From the NCBI RefSeq assembly GCF_000962805.1, contig NZ_JZTW01000016.1:1-64000 (forward strand): a stretch of DNA of 64,000 nucleotides, given 5' to 3'. The translations under genes and the position numbers were made by a program. Source of the DNA: Pseudarthrobacter chlorophenolicus. GTDB taxonomy: Bacteria > Actinomycetota > Actinomycetes > Actinomycetales > Micrococcaceae. Under the pieces are notes generated by a model. That model saw only the letters and a list, made by a program, of their open reading frames with translations, had not been told where the DNA came from and made no database searches. This document shows, piece after piece, positions 16,345-25,995 of the stretch. Positions within the stretch are counted from its first letter, which is position 1; each line of letters opens with the position of its first letter.

Positions 16345-16913
16345 TTTTTCTTCCTTTCCACGATGAAACGAAGTCCTGAAAAGAGGCACCGGGGCCTCCG
16401 TGATAGCCGGGAATGCCGGCACGTTCGTGAGGTCGGCGCTGTGAGGCGCAGCAGCGCCGGCGTGACTGGCTCGGTGTCCGGGCAGCGGGGAGATCCCGGC
16501 CGCACGCGTCCGACTATTCGAAAAGCAGTGTGTCCATTGGTCAACCATAGGCAACGGCCCGGCGCCTGTGAACCCCCGAGACCGCCTAAAGGCGCCAAAA
16601 AGGACAGCGAAAATCCTCCGCTGCAACAGTGTCCGCCGTCACATCCAGCGCCGTATTACGGCCGAAAAGGTGCCCCAACGAACGGTTGTGGAAAAAGATT
16701 CGGTGACGGTGGACACAATCAGCATGCTTCCCAGTATCCATAAGGGAAAACCGGAGAAATCAACCCGTAAAAGTTGGTCTGAAACGCGCCTAAAGGGGTA
16801 GACAGTACGGCATCAAACGGGCGAACGCTACAAAATCGGCGTAAAATTGAAGGCCTGCCCGGAGCGGGGCAGCAAGTAGTCGCAAGCAAATGACCTCCAC
16901 AGGAGCTGACCAA
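16345..16913 (+). promoter_or_regulatory. Long non-coding stretch upstream of the MHS transporter
   Basis: No convincing gene is seen in these 569 bp; short frames here lack the local GC-third-position bias. It holds a CAGCATGCTT palindrome-like site (16720-16729), a small CGCCTAAAGGCG hairpin (about 16586), and a more AT-rich stretch at about 16660-16860 that probably carries the promoter and a long leader of the transporter gene. Confidence 0.4.
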
Positions 16914-18494
16914 ATGCCCACAGACCAAAGCAACACCGACTCTTCAGCAGGCGCCAGGAACGCCCGCGGAACTGACCCAGCAACAGTAAAAGCCGCCAAG
17001 AAGCCCAAGCGCCTTCAACGCCGCCGGCTCAAGGAATCAGACGTCAACGTCGTTGACCAGCCGATGCTCAAGAAGGCCCTCGGCGGAACGATCGTGGGCA
17101 ACACCATGGAGTGGTACGACGTAGGCGTGTTCGGCTACCTCATCACCACCATGGGTCCCGTCTTCCTTCCCGAATCGGATCCGACAACGCAAACGCTGTT
17201 CCTGCTGGGAACCTTTGCCGCCACGTTCATTGCCCGTCCCCTCGGCGGCGTCGTCTTCGGCTGGCTCGGTGACAAGATCGGCCGGCAGAAGATCCTGGCC
17301 ACCACGCTGATGATCATGGCCGCGAGCACCTTTGCCGTTGGCCTGCTGCCTGGCTACGCGCAGATCGGCCTGTGGGCCGCGGCCCTGCTCGTCGTCCTCA
17401 AACTGATCCAGGGCTTCTCCACCGGTGGCGAATACGCCGGTGCCACCACGTTCGTCAGCGAGTATGCCGCTGACAAGCGCCGCGGCTTCTTTGCCAGCTT
17501 CCTGGATCTGGGCAGCTACATGGGCTTCGCCATCGGCGCCGCCTTGGTTTCGGTACTTCAGCTGACCCTGGGCCAGGACACCATGGAGGACTGGGGCTGG
17601 CGCATCCCGTTCCTCGTGGCTGGTCCGCTGGGCCTGATTGCTGTGTATTTCCGGAGCAAGATCGAGGAGTCCCCGCAGTTCCAGGCCACCCTGGATGCCC
17701 AGGAAGAGAACGCCAAGAACGCCACCGCCGGCGACACCGCCGCTGCCAAGGGCCCTGTGGGGATCGTCAAGGCCTACTGGCGCCCCATCCTGGTGGCCAT
17801 GATCGTCGTTGCCGCCGCCAACACCGCCGGTTACGCCCTGACGTCCTACATGCCCACGTACCTGACCGACTCCAAGGGCTACGACGAAGTCCACGGAACG
17901 CTGCTGACCATCCCGGTCCTGGTGATCATGAGTCTCTGCATTCCACTGACGGGCAGGCTCTCCGACCGCATCGGCCGCCGTCCCGTCCTGTGGATCGGCG
18001 CGGTGAGCACCGTCGTGCTGGCCATCCCGGCGTTCCTGCTGATCGGGATTGGAGAGGTCTGGTCCACGCTGGCCGGGCTGTCCCTGGTGGCCTTCCCGGT
18101 CACGTTCTATGTGGCCAACCTGGCCTCTGCCCTGCCGGCGCAGTTCCCCACGTCCAGCCGCTACGGCGCCATGGGCATCGCTTACAACTTCGCGGTGGCG
18201 ATCTTTGGCGGAACCACTCCCTTCATCGTTGAGGCGCTGATCAAGTCGACCGGCAACGACATGATGCCTGCCTACTACCTGATGGCAACCTCCCTGGTGG
18301 GCGCCGTGGCCATCTACTTCCTGAAGGAATCGGCCAACCGCCCGCTGCCGGGATCCATGCCCAGCGTGGACACCGAGGCGGAGGCTCGCGAACTGGTCAA
18401 GACCCAGGACGAGAACCCGCTGATCAACGTGGACGAACTGCCGTTCGACACCCACCCGCACCACAACGGCGGGAAGGCCCCGGTCAACGCCTAA
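16914..18494 (+). CDS. MHS-family MFS transporter (ProP-like metabolite:H+ symporter)
   Basis: A 526-residue, 12-TM importer of the metabolite:H+ symporter family. It has NTMEWYDVGVFGYL at the first helix, WLGDKIGRQKIL in loop 2-3, and GFSTGGEYAGATTF in helix 4, all MHS/ProP hallmarks. An unusually long charged N-terminal tail (about 50 residues, RNARGTDPATVKAAKKPKR) precedes helix 1. The start at 16914 is favoured over ATG 16890 because AGGAG lies 8 nt before it. Substrates of this family include proline/betaine, citrate and aromatic acids; none can be chosen here. It is a single gene followed by a hairpin terminator. Confidence 0.88.
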   Translation: MPTDQSNTDSSAGARNARGTDPATVKAAKKPKRLQRRRLKESDVNVVDQPMLKKALGGTIVGNTMEWYDVGVFGYLITTMGPVFLPESDPTTQTLFLLGTFAATFIARPLGGVVFGWLGDKIGRQKILATTLMIMAASTFAVGLLPGYAQIGLWAAALLVVLKLIQGFSTGGEYAGATTFVSEYAADKRRGFFASFLDLGSYMGFAIGAALVSVLQLTLGQDTMEDWGWRIPFLVAGPLGLIAVYFRSKIEESPQFQATLDAQEENAKNATAGDTAAAKGPVGIVKAYWRPILVAMIVVAAANTAGYALTSYMPTYLTDSKGYDEVHGTLLTIPVLVIMSLCIPLTGRLSDRIGRRPVLWIGAVSTVVLAIPAFLLIGIGEVWSTLAGLSLVAFPVTFYVANLASALPAQFPTSSRYGAMGIAYNFAVAIFGGTTPFIVEALIKSTGNDMMPAYYLMATSLVGAVAIYFLKESANRPLPGSMPSVDTEAEARELVKTQDENPLINVDELPFDTHPHHNGGKAPVNA

Positions 18495-18520
18495 CCGGCC
18501 AACTGTTCCGCTCCGTTACA

Positions 18521-18562
18521 CGGACCGCCGTACCCATACCGGGTGCGGCGGTCCGGGCGTTT
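18521..18562 (+). terminator. Hairpin terminator after the MHS transporter
   Basis: CGGACCGCCG (18521-18530) pairs with CGGCGGTCCG (18546-18555), with an inner ACCC/GGGT pairing. It is followed by GGCGTTTAA, a weak T-run. Confidence 0.65.
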
Positions 18563-18613
18563 AAGGTTGAGTCGTCCGCAAAGCGGCCGGAAGCAAGAAG
18601 GAGGTGGCACGGC

Positions 18614-19705
18614 ATGGAACGCGTCCTGCAGCACGTGCGCGCCCTCCACCGGCTAGAGCCCGCCAACGCGGACCACCTCGCCGCGTTGCGGGTCGCCCTC
18701 AGCGTCGCCGTCCCGTCCCTGCTGCTGCTGGCCGCAGGCCGGACGGACCTCATCATCTACGCCGTCTTCGGCGCCCTTACAGGGATGTACGGCCGGTCCG
18801 AACCACACCAGCTGCGGATCCTCCACCAGTCCCAGGCAGCCCTGGTGCTCCTGGGCGGCGTTTCGGTGGGCGTGCTCCTATCCGCCAACCACATCCATTC
18901 TTGGGCGCTGGTGGCCATCGAAGCTGCGCTGGCGGGACTGGGCTCGCTCTACTCGGACCGTGTGCAGCTCAAGCCCAACGGCCCGTTCTTCGGCATCCAG
19001 GCCCTGGGCGCCTGCGCGTCCGTGCCCATGGCAGTCCCCTGGTACACCGCCTTGCTGATCGCTGTGGGTTCGGCGGCGTTCGCCATCGTGGTGGGATTCG
19101 CCGGGTGGGTCCGCCGGCGCCAGTGGCAGCGCGGGGCCGTTAGGGTCCCAGCCGCATCGCAGCCCGTGGACCGCCGCGCCATGCTGATCCACGCCGCCCG
19201 CTACGTGCTGGCCGTCGGCGCCGCCGGAACCATCGGCGTGCTGACCGGAAGCGGCCACCCGCACTGGGCCATGGCTGCCGCGGCTGTTCCGCTCGCCGGC
19301 GCGGACCTACCCAGCAGCGTCCGCCGCGGTATCCACCGCATCGTGGGGACGTTCGTGGGGCTGGGCGTGACCGCCGTCGTGATCCTTCCCGCCCCCTGGA
19401 CCCTGCCCGGGCTGTTCCCGGGCCAGCAGGCCGTGGTCCTGGCGCTGCTGGTGATCCTGTTCCAGTTCACCACCGAGCTGTTCATGACCCGGCACTACGG
19501 CCTGGCCATGGTGTCCTTTACCCCGGTGATCCTCCTGATGACCCAGCTCGCGGCACCCGCTGATCCCGGCGTCCTGATCCTGGAGCGAGCCATCGAGACC
19601 CTGGTGGGGGCGCTGATGGGCATTGCCGTTGTGGTGGCCGTCCGCCGGCAGGGGTCACGCTCCCCCGCGCTCCTGCTGGGGCTTGCGCGGCGGGCCCGCC
19701 ATTAG
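18614..19705 (+). CDS. FUSC-family integral membrane protein
   Basis: A 363-residue membrane protein with two hydrophobic blocks (about residues 25-175 and 195-340), matching the fusaric-acid-resistance/aromatic-acid-exporter-like FUSC fold. The conserved AVFGALTGMYGR stretch lies in the first block, and RRGIHRIVGTFVGLGV, the FUSC domain signature, in the second. It probably forms a transport or stress-related membrane assembly, with substrate unknown. AAGGAGG lies 9 nt before the ATG. Its 3' end overlaps the convergent SDR gene by 51 bp, an unusual tail-to-tail overlap with no terminator between. Confidence 0.82.
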   Translation: MERVLQHVRALHRLEPANADHLAALRVALSVAVPSLLLLAAGRTDLIIYAVFGALTGMYGRSEPHQLRILHQSQAALVLLGGVSVGVLLSANHIHSWALVAIEAALAGLGSLYSDRVQLKPNGPFFGIQALGACASVPMAVPWYTALLIAVGSAAFAIVVGFAGWVRRRQWQRGAVRVPAASQPVDRRAMLIHAARYVLAVGAAGTIGVLTGSGHPHWAMAAAAVPLAGADLPSSVRRGIHRIVGTFVGLGVTAVVILPAPWTLPGLFPGQQAVVLALLVILFQFTTELFMTRHYGLAMVSFTPVILLMTQLAAPADPGVLILERAIETLVGALMGIAVVVAVRRQGSRSPALLLGLARRARH

Positions 19706-20446
19706 CCTGGGCGGGGCGATCCGGGCCAGGGCTGCCACCACCTTGTAGCGCTTGGACGGGATAGAGACGGCCTTGCCCTTGGCGTTGTCCGCCAGCCCCT
19801 CCCGCACCACGCGCTCGGCCGCCAGCCAGGTCCACTTCGGAGCCACTGACTTGTCCATCCCCATCCGATCGTGGAACTCGGTGTGCGTGAAGCCAGGGCA
19901 CACCGCCGTCACCTTGATGCCGCGGGTCCGGTAGGCCAGGTTGGCCCAGCGGCTGAAGCTGAGCAGCCACGCCTTGGCCGCCGAATAGGTTCCGCGCGGC
20001 AGGAAGGCAGCGATGCTGGCCACGTTGATGATCCTTCCCTCGCCACGGTCCAGCATGCCCTTGAGCGCCGCGTGCGAAAGCACCAGAGCGGTTTCGGCGT
20101 GCAGCTTCAGGTGCCTCTTCTCCTCCTCCACCGGGTTGTCCTCGAAGTTGTGCAGCAGCCCTATGCCGGCGTTGTTGACCAGGATGCCCACCGGCCGCTG
20201 CGGATCGGACAGGCGTTCGACGACGGCGGCCACGGCAGAGTCATCCGTCAGGTCCGCGGGGAGCACCTCCGCCGTGGCCCCGTAACGCCGTTCCAGCTCC
20301 GCCGCGGCTTCCTCCAGGCGGCTCCTGTTGCGCGCCACCAGCACCAGGTGGCAGCCCTCGGCGGCGAGTTGGCGGGCAAACTCGGCGCCCAGGCCTGCGC
20401 TGGCTCCGGTGACCAGGGCAGTGGTCCGTGAAGTGGTCTGCGTCAT
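19655..20446 (-). CDS. Short-chain dehydrogenase/reductase
   Basis: A 263-residue classical SDR. The cofactor motif is TGASAGLGAEFA (Gly-rich loop near residue 14), with NNAGIG near residue 91. The catalytic Ser is in NVASIAAF and the Tyr and Lys are in YSAAK (near residue 158). The basic residues after strand 2 (ARNRSRLE) suggest NADP preference. The C-terminus is extended and Pro/Arg-rich, and it is encoded within the overlap with the FUSC gene. The substrate is unknown. It lies 42 bp downstream of desD on the same strand order (desD ends at 20489), so it may be read through from the siderophore operon, but it has no known role there. Confidence 0.88.
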   Translation of the reverse strand: MTQTTSRTTALVTGASAGLGAEFARQLAAEGCHLVLVARNRSRLEEAAAELERRYGATAEVLPADLTDDSAVAAVVERLSDPQRPVGILVNNAGIGLLHNFEDNPVEEEKRHLKLHAETALVLSHAALKGMLDRGEGRIINVASIAAFLPRGTYSAAKAWLLSFSRWANLAYRTRGIKVTAVCPGFTHTEFHDRMGMDKSVAPKWTWLAAERVVREGLADNAKGKAVSIPSKRYKVVAALARIAPPRLMAGPPRKPQQERGGA

Positions 20447-20488
20447 GCAGCCAGCCTAGCCACCGCTGCCCCTACTTGGCTCCGTCTT

Positions 20489-22357
20489 TCACTCAGCTTC
20501 TCCTGTGGTTTTACCAGCGAAGCGTGCCAGCGGGTTGGCCAGGCGGCCTGCCATCTGCAGGCCGCCGGACGGATCCGTGAGGTCCAGCATTTGCTGGTTG
20601 TTCCGCAGCTGCAGCCGGTTCAGGCAGGACAGCTCAAAGCCGGCAGCGAACAGGTTGTGCCGGGCGAACTGTCCGGCCAGCTCTGGGTGCTGTGCCTGGT
20701 AGTCCCGGACGGCGTCGGCGGCGGCACGCCAGAAGGCTTCCTGCGGAAGCGTCCCGTCGTCGTCGAGCAGTGCCGCGAGGAATCGGAAGATGCAGTCGAA
20801 AATATCGGTGAAGATGGCCAGCACTTTCTCGCCGTCGGGGATGTCCGCCCGGATCCGGGACACCTCCTCGGGGAGGTCCAGCCGGCCCCCCATCACCACG
20901 ATCTCCTCGGCGATGTCCTTCATGATGGCCCGCACCGGAACACCGTCTTCAAGGACCAGGATGACGTTCTCGCCGTGGGGCATGAACGCGAGCTCGTAGT
21001 TGTAGAGGCAGTGCACCAGCGGCACCAGGTAGGCCTCGAAGTAGCGGCGCAGCCAGTCCTCCGGGGCGAGGCCGGAGCGCTCAATCAGCGCCGAAACCAT
21101 AGGCTTTCCGGCAGAATCCACGTGCAGCAGCGCGGCCATGGTGGTCAGCTGCTGCCCGTCTTCCAGGAGTGCCAGCGGGCTTTCCCGCCACAGGGCAGAG
21201 AGCATCTTCCGGTATGGCGAGCCGTTGGCGGACGCGGCCTCGTAGGTCCTGTTGTGGTAGCCGATGGCCGCGATCTCGCCTATCATGGTAAACCCGCGCT
21301 GCTGCAGTGCGGGGTCGGCGGCGATCAGCTTCCGCAGCCAGTCGTTGATGGCCGGTGTGGCCTTCATGTACTGGGGTGAGAGGCCGCGCATGAACCCCAT
21401 GTTCAGCACGGACATGGCGGTCTTCACGTAGTTCCGCGAGGGCTGGCTGGTGTTGAAGAACGTCCTGATGGACTGCTGTGCCTGGTAGGAATTGGTTCCG
21501 GTTCCCAGGTAGACGATGCGCTGCCGGGCGATTTCAGCCGCGAAGGTGACGGTGAGCTTGTTCTCCCACTGCCAGGGGTGGACCGGCATGAAGAAGTATT
21601 GGTCCGGGTCCAGGCCCTGCAGCAGCAGTTCGCTGGTGAAGCTGCCGGCCAGCGGGCCCAGTTCGGCGTCCAGGTGCGCGGTGTAGTCCAGCCCGCTGCT
21701 GGTGCTCACCACGGCGTGGCTGCGGTGCACGGCGATCCATTCCAGCAGCACCGGGGCCCCGGTTTCCGGTGCGAAGGACAAATAGTCGCCGATGCCGAAC
21801 CCCAGCCGGCCGTTGTTGGCCACGAAGCAGGGGTGGCCCTCGGTCATGCTCCGCTCGATCGCCTGGAAGTCGGCGGCAACGTCCTGCCCGCCCGTCACCC
21901 CAACAGCCAGTTCACCGGCGGTCGGCTGGCCGGCCCACTGCTTGTAGGCATGGCTGGCCAGAGTGCTGCTGACCTCCTCCAGGTAGACCGGGAGCATCTG
22001 GAGGTTGATGCCGAGCGTCTCGTGGAACACCGTGATGAACTCCAGCACGTCCAGCGGCGCTTCGGTGCCGTCCTGGACATGCCGGATGGATTCGGCGCTG
22101 ATGGACCAGTGCTCCAGCTCCAGGATCCTGGCGGTGAACCGGTATTCGTGGGAGCCGTCGGCACTGGCCAGGCGGTAAGTGTTGGCTTCCGGCTCACCCG
22201 GAACGGGCTCGGGGACGAGGATCCGTTCGTGCGAGAACTCGGCGAGCGCCTTGCGGAGCAGGTGCCGGTTGGCGGCATCCCACCGGTCCGCTTCGAGGTG
22301 TGGTGCTGCTGCGGCTGGCCCGGACGCCGTGACGGTGGATTCAAACTGGACGGTCAT
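20489..22357 (-). CDS. desD: NIS siderophore synthetase, IucA/IucC family (DesD-like)
   Basis: A 622-residue NRPS-independent siderophore synthetase. It uses ATP to activate and join hydroxamate building blocks (N-hydroxy-N-succinyl or -acetyl cadaverine) into a desferrioxamine-type chelator. The IucA/IucC catalytic core includes EGHPCFVANNGRLGFG (near residue 190) and HPWQWENKL with the ATP-site His. The C-terminal FhuF-like ferric-reductase-type region contains EAYLVPLVHCLYNYELAFMP and HGENVIL. The length matches DesD. It is last of four genes that each overlap by 4 bp (ATGA). The precise siderophore cannot be fixed from sequence. Confidence 0.93.
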   Translation of the reverse strand: MTVQFESTVTASGPAAAAPHLEADRWDAANRHLLRKALAEFSHERILVPEPVPGEPEANTYRLASADGSHEYRFTARILELEHWSISAESIRHVQDGTEAPLDVLEFITVFHETLGINLQMLPVYLEEVSSTLASHAYKQWAGQPTAGELAVGVTGGQDVAADFQAIERSMTEGHPCFVANNGRLGFGIGDYLSFAPETGAPVLLEWIAVHRSHAVVSTSSGLDYTAHLDAELGPLAGSFTSELLLQGLDPDQYFFMPVHPWQWENKLTVTFAAEIARQRIVYLGTGTNSYQAQQSIRTFFNTSQPSRNYVKTAMSVLNMGFMRGLSPQYMKATPAINDWLRKLIAADPALQQRGFTMIGEIAAIGYHNRTYEAASANGSPYRKMLSALWRESPLALLEDGQQLTTMAALLHVDSAGKPMVSALIERSGLAPEDWLRRYFEAYLVPLVHCLYNYELAFMPHGENVILVLEDGVPVRAIMKDIAEEIVVMGGRLDLPEEVSRIRADIPDGEKVLAIFTDIFDCIFRFLAALLDDDGTLPQEAFWRAAADAVRDYQAQHPELAGQFARHNLFAAGFELSCLNRLQLRNNQQMLDLTDPSGGLQMAGRLANPLARFAGKTTGEAE

Positions 22358-22953
22358 AGTGCTGCGGCTCCCTGCAGGTTTTCGGTGCGGGCGATGGAAT
22401 TGCTGGCGGTGTCCCCGGTGAAGGGAAGGGCGTCACGGGCGGCACGATAATCGTCCCGGGTGCAGAAGCTCAGGAGCGCGTCCTTGTCCGGCAGCGCCAC
22501 CACACCCTCGGCCCGGAAGCCCAGGCGTTCGTTGAGGGCGTGGATTTTGGTGTTGCGGGCGTCGGGTTCCACCACGATCCGCTCCACGTCCGGCCTGTCG
22601 AACAGCCGGGCCAGGACGGCGTCCATGACGGCGGCAGTGAAGCCCGGCTCCGGATCGCCCGACGGCGGGGCCACCAGCAGGTGCATCCCCGCGTCGCCGG
22701 GAAGGACGGGGTACACGGCGGCCAGCGGCGAGGATGCCGGAAGGTACTCCTCCATCAGGAAGGCGGGGACGCCGCCGTCGAGCCCCAGGAGGGCGTGGTG
22801 GTGTCCGCTCGCCTGGATCTTCGCGTATTCGTCAATGACGTCGGTTTCGGTGGCGGACAGCATTCCCCAGAAAGAGGCGTACGGCTGGGTGACCCAGCTG
22901 TGCAGGAGGGGTGCGTCGGCCACGGGGTCGACGCAGCGGAACGTGAACCTCAT
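22354..22953 (-). CDS. desC: GNAT acyltransferase of siderophore biosynthesis (DesC-like)
   Basis: A 199-residue acyltransferase of the IucB/RhbD/AlcB-type (Acetyltransf_8) family that acylates N-hydroxycadaverine with acetyl- or succinyl-CoA. The early HSWVTQPYASFWGM segment and the EYLPASSPLAAVYPVLPGDAGMHLLVAPP core are characteristic. The acyl-CoA site is near VVEPDARNTKIHALNERLGF. It overlaps desB and desD by 4 bp each. Confidence 0.92.
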   Translation of the reverse strand: MRFTFRCVDPVADAPLLHSWVTQPYASFWGMLSATETDVIDEYAKIQASGHHHALLGLDGGVPAFLMEEYLPASSPLAAVYPVLPGDAGMHLLVAPPSGDPEPGFTAAVMDAVLARLFDRPDVERIVVEPDARNTKIHALNERLGFRAEGVVALPDKDALLSFCTRDDYRAARDALPFTGDTASNSIARTENLQGAAAL

Positions 22954-24326
22954 GCCGGCACCCCCACTGACGCGTTCCCCGCTGCCGGATCCGGCTGCAG
23001 TCCCGGGAGAGAAGGTGGCGCCCCGAACTGTTGGAAGGCGATGCTCCGCTCCACCGGGTACACCTCGCGGCCGGCCATTTCGCGGATGATGCAGGAGTTG
23101 CGGTAGGCGCCCATGCCCAGGTCCGGGGTAACGAACCCGTGGGTGTGCAGTTCGGCGTTCTGGACGAAGACCTCGCCCGGCTCAACGCCGGTGCTGTAGT
23201 TCCGGTCCACGGCGAAGCGGCCGGAGCCATCGCGGGCAATCCGGTCCTGCACTCCGGTAAGGAACGCCGGTTCGCGGTAGCCGTACCCGGTGGCCAGCAC
23301 CACGGCTTCACTGTCCAGGGTGTAGGAGGTGCCCTGTTCGCCATGCTCCAGGTGCAACCGGTGGGTTCCCGCGGCGGCGTCCCATTCGGCGGCCGTCAGC
23401 GTGGAGTGGGTAAGCAGCTGGGTGTCCACCATGCCGGACAGGCTCCTGGTGTAGAGGAGGTCGTAGATGGCATCGATCAGGTCCGAGTTGATGCCCTTGT
23501 AAAGGTTCTTCTGGGTCTTGTTCAGGTGGTCGCGCTGCCCGGGCGGGAGGCCGTGGAAGTAGTCCACGTACTCGGGCGAGGTCATCTCCAGGGTCAGCTT
23601 GGTGTACTCCAGCGGGAAGAACCGCCCGGAGCGGGTCACCCAGTTCAGCTGGTAGCCGTACGCGTCGGCCTCCTGCAGGAGCTCATAGTAGATCTCCGCC
23701 GCGCTCTGGCCGCTGCCCAAAATGGTGATGCTGCGCTGCTGCTGCAGTTCGGCCTTGCGCGCCAGGTAGTCGGCGTTGTGGAAGGCCACTCCCCCGGTGC
23801 CTGTGGCCGCGGAAGCGAGGATCCCATCGGCGGCCGCCGGCACGTACGCGGAGGTGCCGGTGCCCAGCACCAGCCGCCGCGCGGAAAGCACCGCAGGCCC
23901 TTCCGGACCTGACACGGACAGCCGGTACACGCCGTCGTCGTACGCCACCTCCTGCACGGCGGTGCCGAAACGCACCGATGGCAGTTGCCCGGCCACCCAC
24001 TGGCAGTACTGGTTGAACTCAGCGCGCAGCGGGTAGAAGTTTTCCCTGATGTAGAAGCGGTAGAGCCGGCCCGTCTGCTTCAGGAAGTTTAGGAAGGAAT
24101 AGGGCGAAGTGGGGTCCGCCATGGTCACCAGGTCCGCCATGAACGGGACCTGCAGGTGGGCGGGTTCGAGCATCATGCCGGGGTGCCAGTCGAAGGAATC
24201 GCGCTGTTCGAGGAAGACTCCGTTGAGGCCCTCCACGGGTTCGGCGAGGGCGGCGAGGCCCAGGTTGAAGGGTCCGACGCCGATCGCAGCGAAGTCGAAG
24301 ATGGTGCCGTTGGTGGGGGTGCTCAT
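22950..24326 (-). CDS. desB: Lysine/cadaverine N6-hydroxylase (DesB-like)
   Basis: A 458-residue flavin N-monooxygenase of the IucD/DesB family that hydroxylates cadaverine or lysine with FAD, NADPH and O2. The FAD motif is AIGVGPFNLGLAAL (near residue 14), the NADP motif is ILGSGQSAAEIYYELL (near residue 210), and the C-terminal ATGY motif is VVLATGYGYREP (near residue 365). The substrate-site WHPGMMLEPAHLQVPF is conserved. In the DesA-DesB order the substrate is cadaverine. It overlaps desA and desC by 4 bp. Confidence 0.95.
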   Translation of the reverse strand: MSTPTNGTIFDFAAIGVGPFNLGLAALAEPVEGLNGVFLEQRDSFDWHPGMMLEPAHLQVPFMADLVTMADPTSPYSFLNFLKQTGRLYRFYIRENFYPLRAEFNQYCQWVAGQLPSVRFGTAVQEVAYDDGVYRLSVSGPEGPAVLSARRLVLGTGTSAYVPAAADGILASAATGTGGVAFHNADYLARKAELQQQRSITILGSGQSAAEIYYELLQEADAYGYQLNWVTRSGRFFPLEYTKLTLEMTSPEYVDYFHGLPPGQRDHLNKTQKNLYKGINSDLIDAIYDLLYTRSLSGMVDTQLLTHSTLTAAEWDAAAGTHRLHLEHGEQGTSYTLDSEAVVLATGYGYREPAFLTGVQDRIARDGSGRFAVDRNYSTGVEPGEVFVQNAELHTHGFVTPDLGMGAYRNSCIIREMAGREVYPVERSIAFQQFGAPPSLPGLQPDPAAGNASVGVPA

Positions 24327-25960
24327 GCGGTGGCTTCCTTCTGCAGGAGTCCGGCGCCGGTGCTGCGCAGGAGGGTGATGATGTCCGTGATGTCCCCGAG
24401 GGTGGCCTCAGCGTTGAGGAGGGTGAATTTGAGGTAGTGGCGTCCGCCCACCTTGGTGCCCGCCACCACCGCCTCACCGGAGGCGAAGATGGCTGCCCGG
24501 ATGGCGGGGTTGAGCGCATCGGCGTCTTCATCGGAGAGGCGTGCGCCGGAGTCCAGCACGGGGCGGTAACGGAACACCAGGGTGCTCAGCTGTGGTGCGG
24601 CGGCGAGCTCGAAGTCATCGTCGGTTTCGAGGACCGAACCAACGCGGGCGGCGAGGTCGATGGCCTCGTCGAAGAGCGCGCCGACGGCATCGGCCCCCAT
24701 GATGCGCAGGGTGAGCCAGAGCTTCAGGGCGTCGAAGCGGCGGGTGGTCTGGATGCTCTTGTCCACCTGGTTGGGAATCTCCGCCAGGGCGGCGCTTTCC
24801 GGGTTCAGGTAGTCGGCGTAGTAGGTGATGTGGCGCAGCATCGCTGCTTCCCGGACCAGCAGGGCGCTGGAGCTGACGGGCTGGAAAAAGGTCTTGTGGA
24901 AGTCCACGGTGACCGAGTCCGCGAGGCCGCTGCCGTCCAGCAGGTGCCGGTACCGCCCGGAGACCATCAGGCCGCCGCCGTAGGCAGCGTCAATGTGGAA
25001 CCAGGCACCGTAGGCCCGGGCAAGGGCTGCGAGCTCAGCGAGCGGGTCTACGGCGCCGAAGTCCGTGGTCCCGGCGGTGGCCACCACTGCCATGGCTGTC
25101 AGGCCCGCGCCGTGGGCTTCCGCCATGGCCGTGGCAAGTGCCGCCGGGTCCATCCTGTGGTCCGCGGAGCACGGGACGGTGATGACGGCATCGAAGCCGA
25201 GGCCCAGCATGGAGGCGGACTTCTGGACGCTGAAGTGGCTGTCCTCGGAGGTGAAGATGCGCAGGGTGTCCAGCAGCGCCGGGAGGCGGCGGCCGGCCAG
25301 GTCGGGATCCTGGCGGAGGCCTGCCACGGCGTGGTTCCGTGCGATGAGGAGGGCCTGGAGGTTGGACTGGCTGCCACCGGAGGTGAAGACGCCGTCCGCC
25401 TGGGTGCCCAGGTGGAGCCGTTCGGCGGCCCAGTCGATGAGGCGCCGTTCGATCATGGTGGCCCCGGCGCTTTGGTCCCAGGTGTCCAGCGATGAGTTGA
25501 CTGCAGACAGGATGGCCTCACCTACCAGCGCCGGGATCACCACGGGGCAGTTGAGGTGGGCGGCGTACTTGGAGTCGTGGAAGTAGACGGCGTCGCGGAG
25601 GTAGACGTCTTCGAGTTCTTCCAGGGCCGCAGCGGTGTCCGGCAACGGGGTATCCAGGTCCACCGCCCCCACGCGGTCCCGCATTTCGGCGGGCCCGACG
25701 CCGGTGAACGGCCGGGCGGTGCGCTCCAGCTTGGTTGCCACGGTGGTGACGCCCTGCAGCACCTGCGCAACGTAGCGCGGCGAGTTCCGGGCATTGAAGA
25801 GGTGGTTGGTTGCCCCGAGGGCCAGTTCCACGCGGGAGCCGAAATCTTCTCCCTGCGGGACCGCACTGTTCGGGTGCTGGCGGGACGGGTCCTGGTGAGC
25901 TAGGTACTGGCGGGCGGAGTGGTCCACTTGCGTCTCATCGAGTCGGGGCATCAGCGGCAC
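24323..25960 (-). CDS. desA: PLP-dependent lysine decarboxylase (DesA-like)
   Basis: A 545-residue group II PLP decarboxylase, here the first enzyme of desferrioxamine-type synthesis (lysine to cadaverine). The PLP Lys is in TVDFHKTFFQPVSSS, with HIDAAYGGG for the cofactor Asp and Ala and TSGGSQSNLQALL for phosphate binding. The GTG at 25960 is preferred: GAAGGA ends 6 nt upstream, while in-frame TTG codons farther out precede that site. It is the first gene of the operon, 36 nt from the iron-box-like dyad. L-2,4-diaminobutyrate decarboxylase is the main alternative name for this family, but desBCD context favours lysine. Confidence 0.93.
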   Translation of the reverse strand: MPLMPRLDETQVDHSARQYLAHQDPSRQHPNSAVPQGEDFGSRVELALGATNHLFNARNSPRYVAQVLQGVTTVATKLERTARPFTGVGPAEMRDRVGAVDLDTPLPDTAAALEELEDVYLRDAVYFHDSKYAAHLNCPVVIPALVGEAILSAVNSSLDTWDQSAGATMIERRLIDWAAERLHLGTQADGVFTSGGSQSNLQALLIARNHAVAGLRQDPDLAGRRLPALLDTLRIFTSEDSHFSVQKSASMLGLGFDAVITVPCSADHRMDPAALATAMAEAHGAGLTAMAVVATAGTTDFGAVDPLAELAALARAYGAWFHIDAAYGGGLMVSGRYRHLLDGSGLADSVTVDFHKTFFQPVSSSALLVREAAMLRHITYYADYLNPESAALAEIPNQVDKSIQTTRRFDALKLWLTLRIMGADAVGALFDEAIDLAARVGSVLETDDDFELAAAPQLSTLVFRYRPVLDSGARLSDEDADALNPAIRAAIFASGEAVVAGTKVGGRHYLKFTLLNAEATLGDITDIITLLRSTGAGLLQKEATA

Positions 25961-25995
25961 GGGTCTTCCTTCGGTCAACAAATTGGGGAGTTGCG

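Noticed and set aside
16568..16801. 77-codon plus-strand frame in the gap before the MHS transporter
   Set aside because: Codon third positions lack the local GC bias and no ribosome site is present. Treated as leader DNA.
17037..18464. Long open frame antisense to the MHS transporter
   Set aside because: Same reason. The plus-strand gene has clear MHS motifs throughout.
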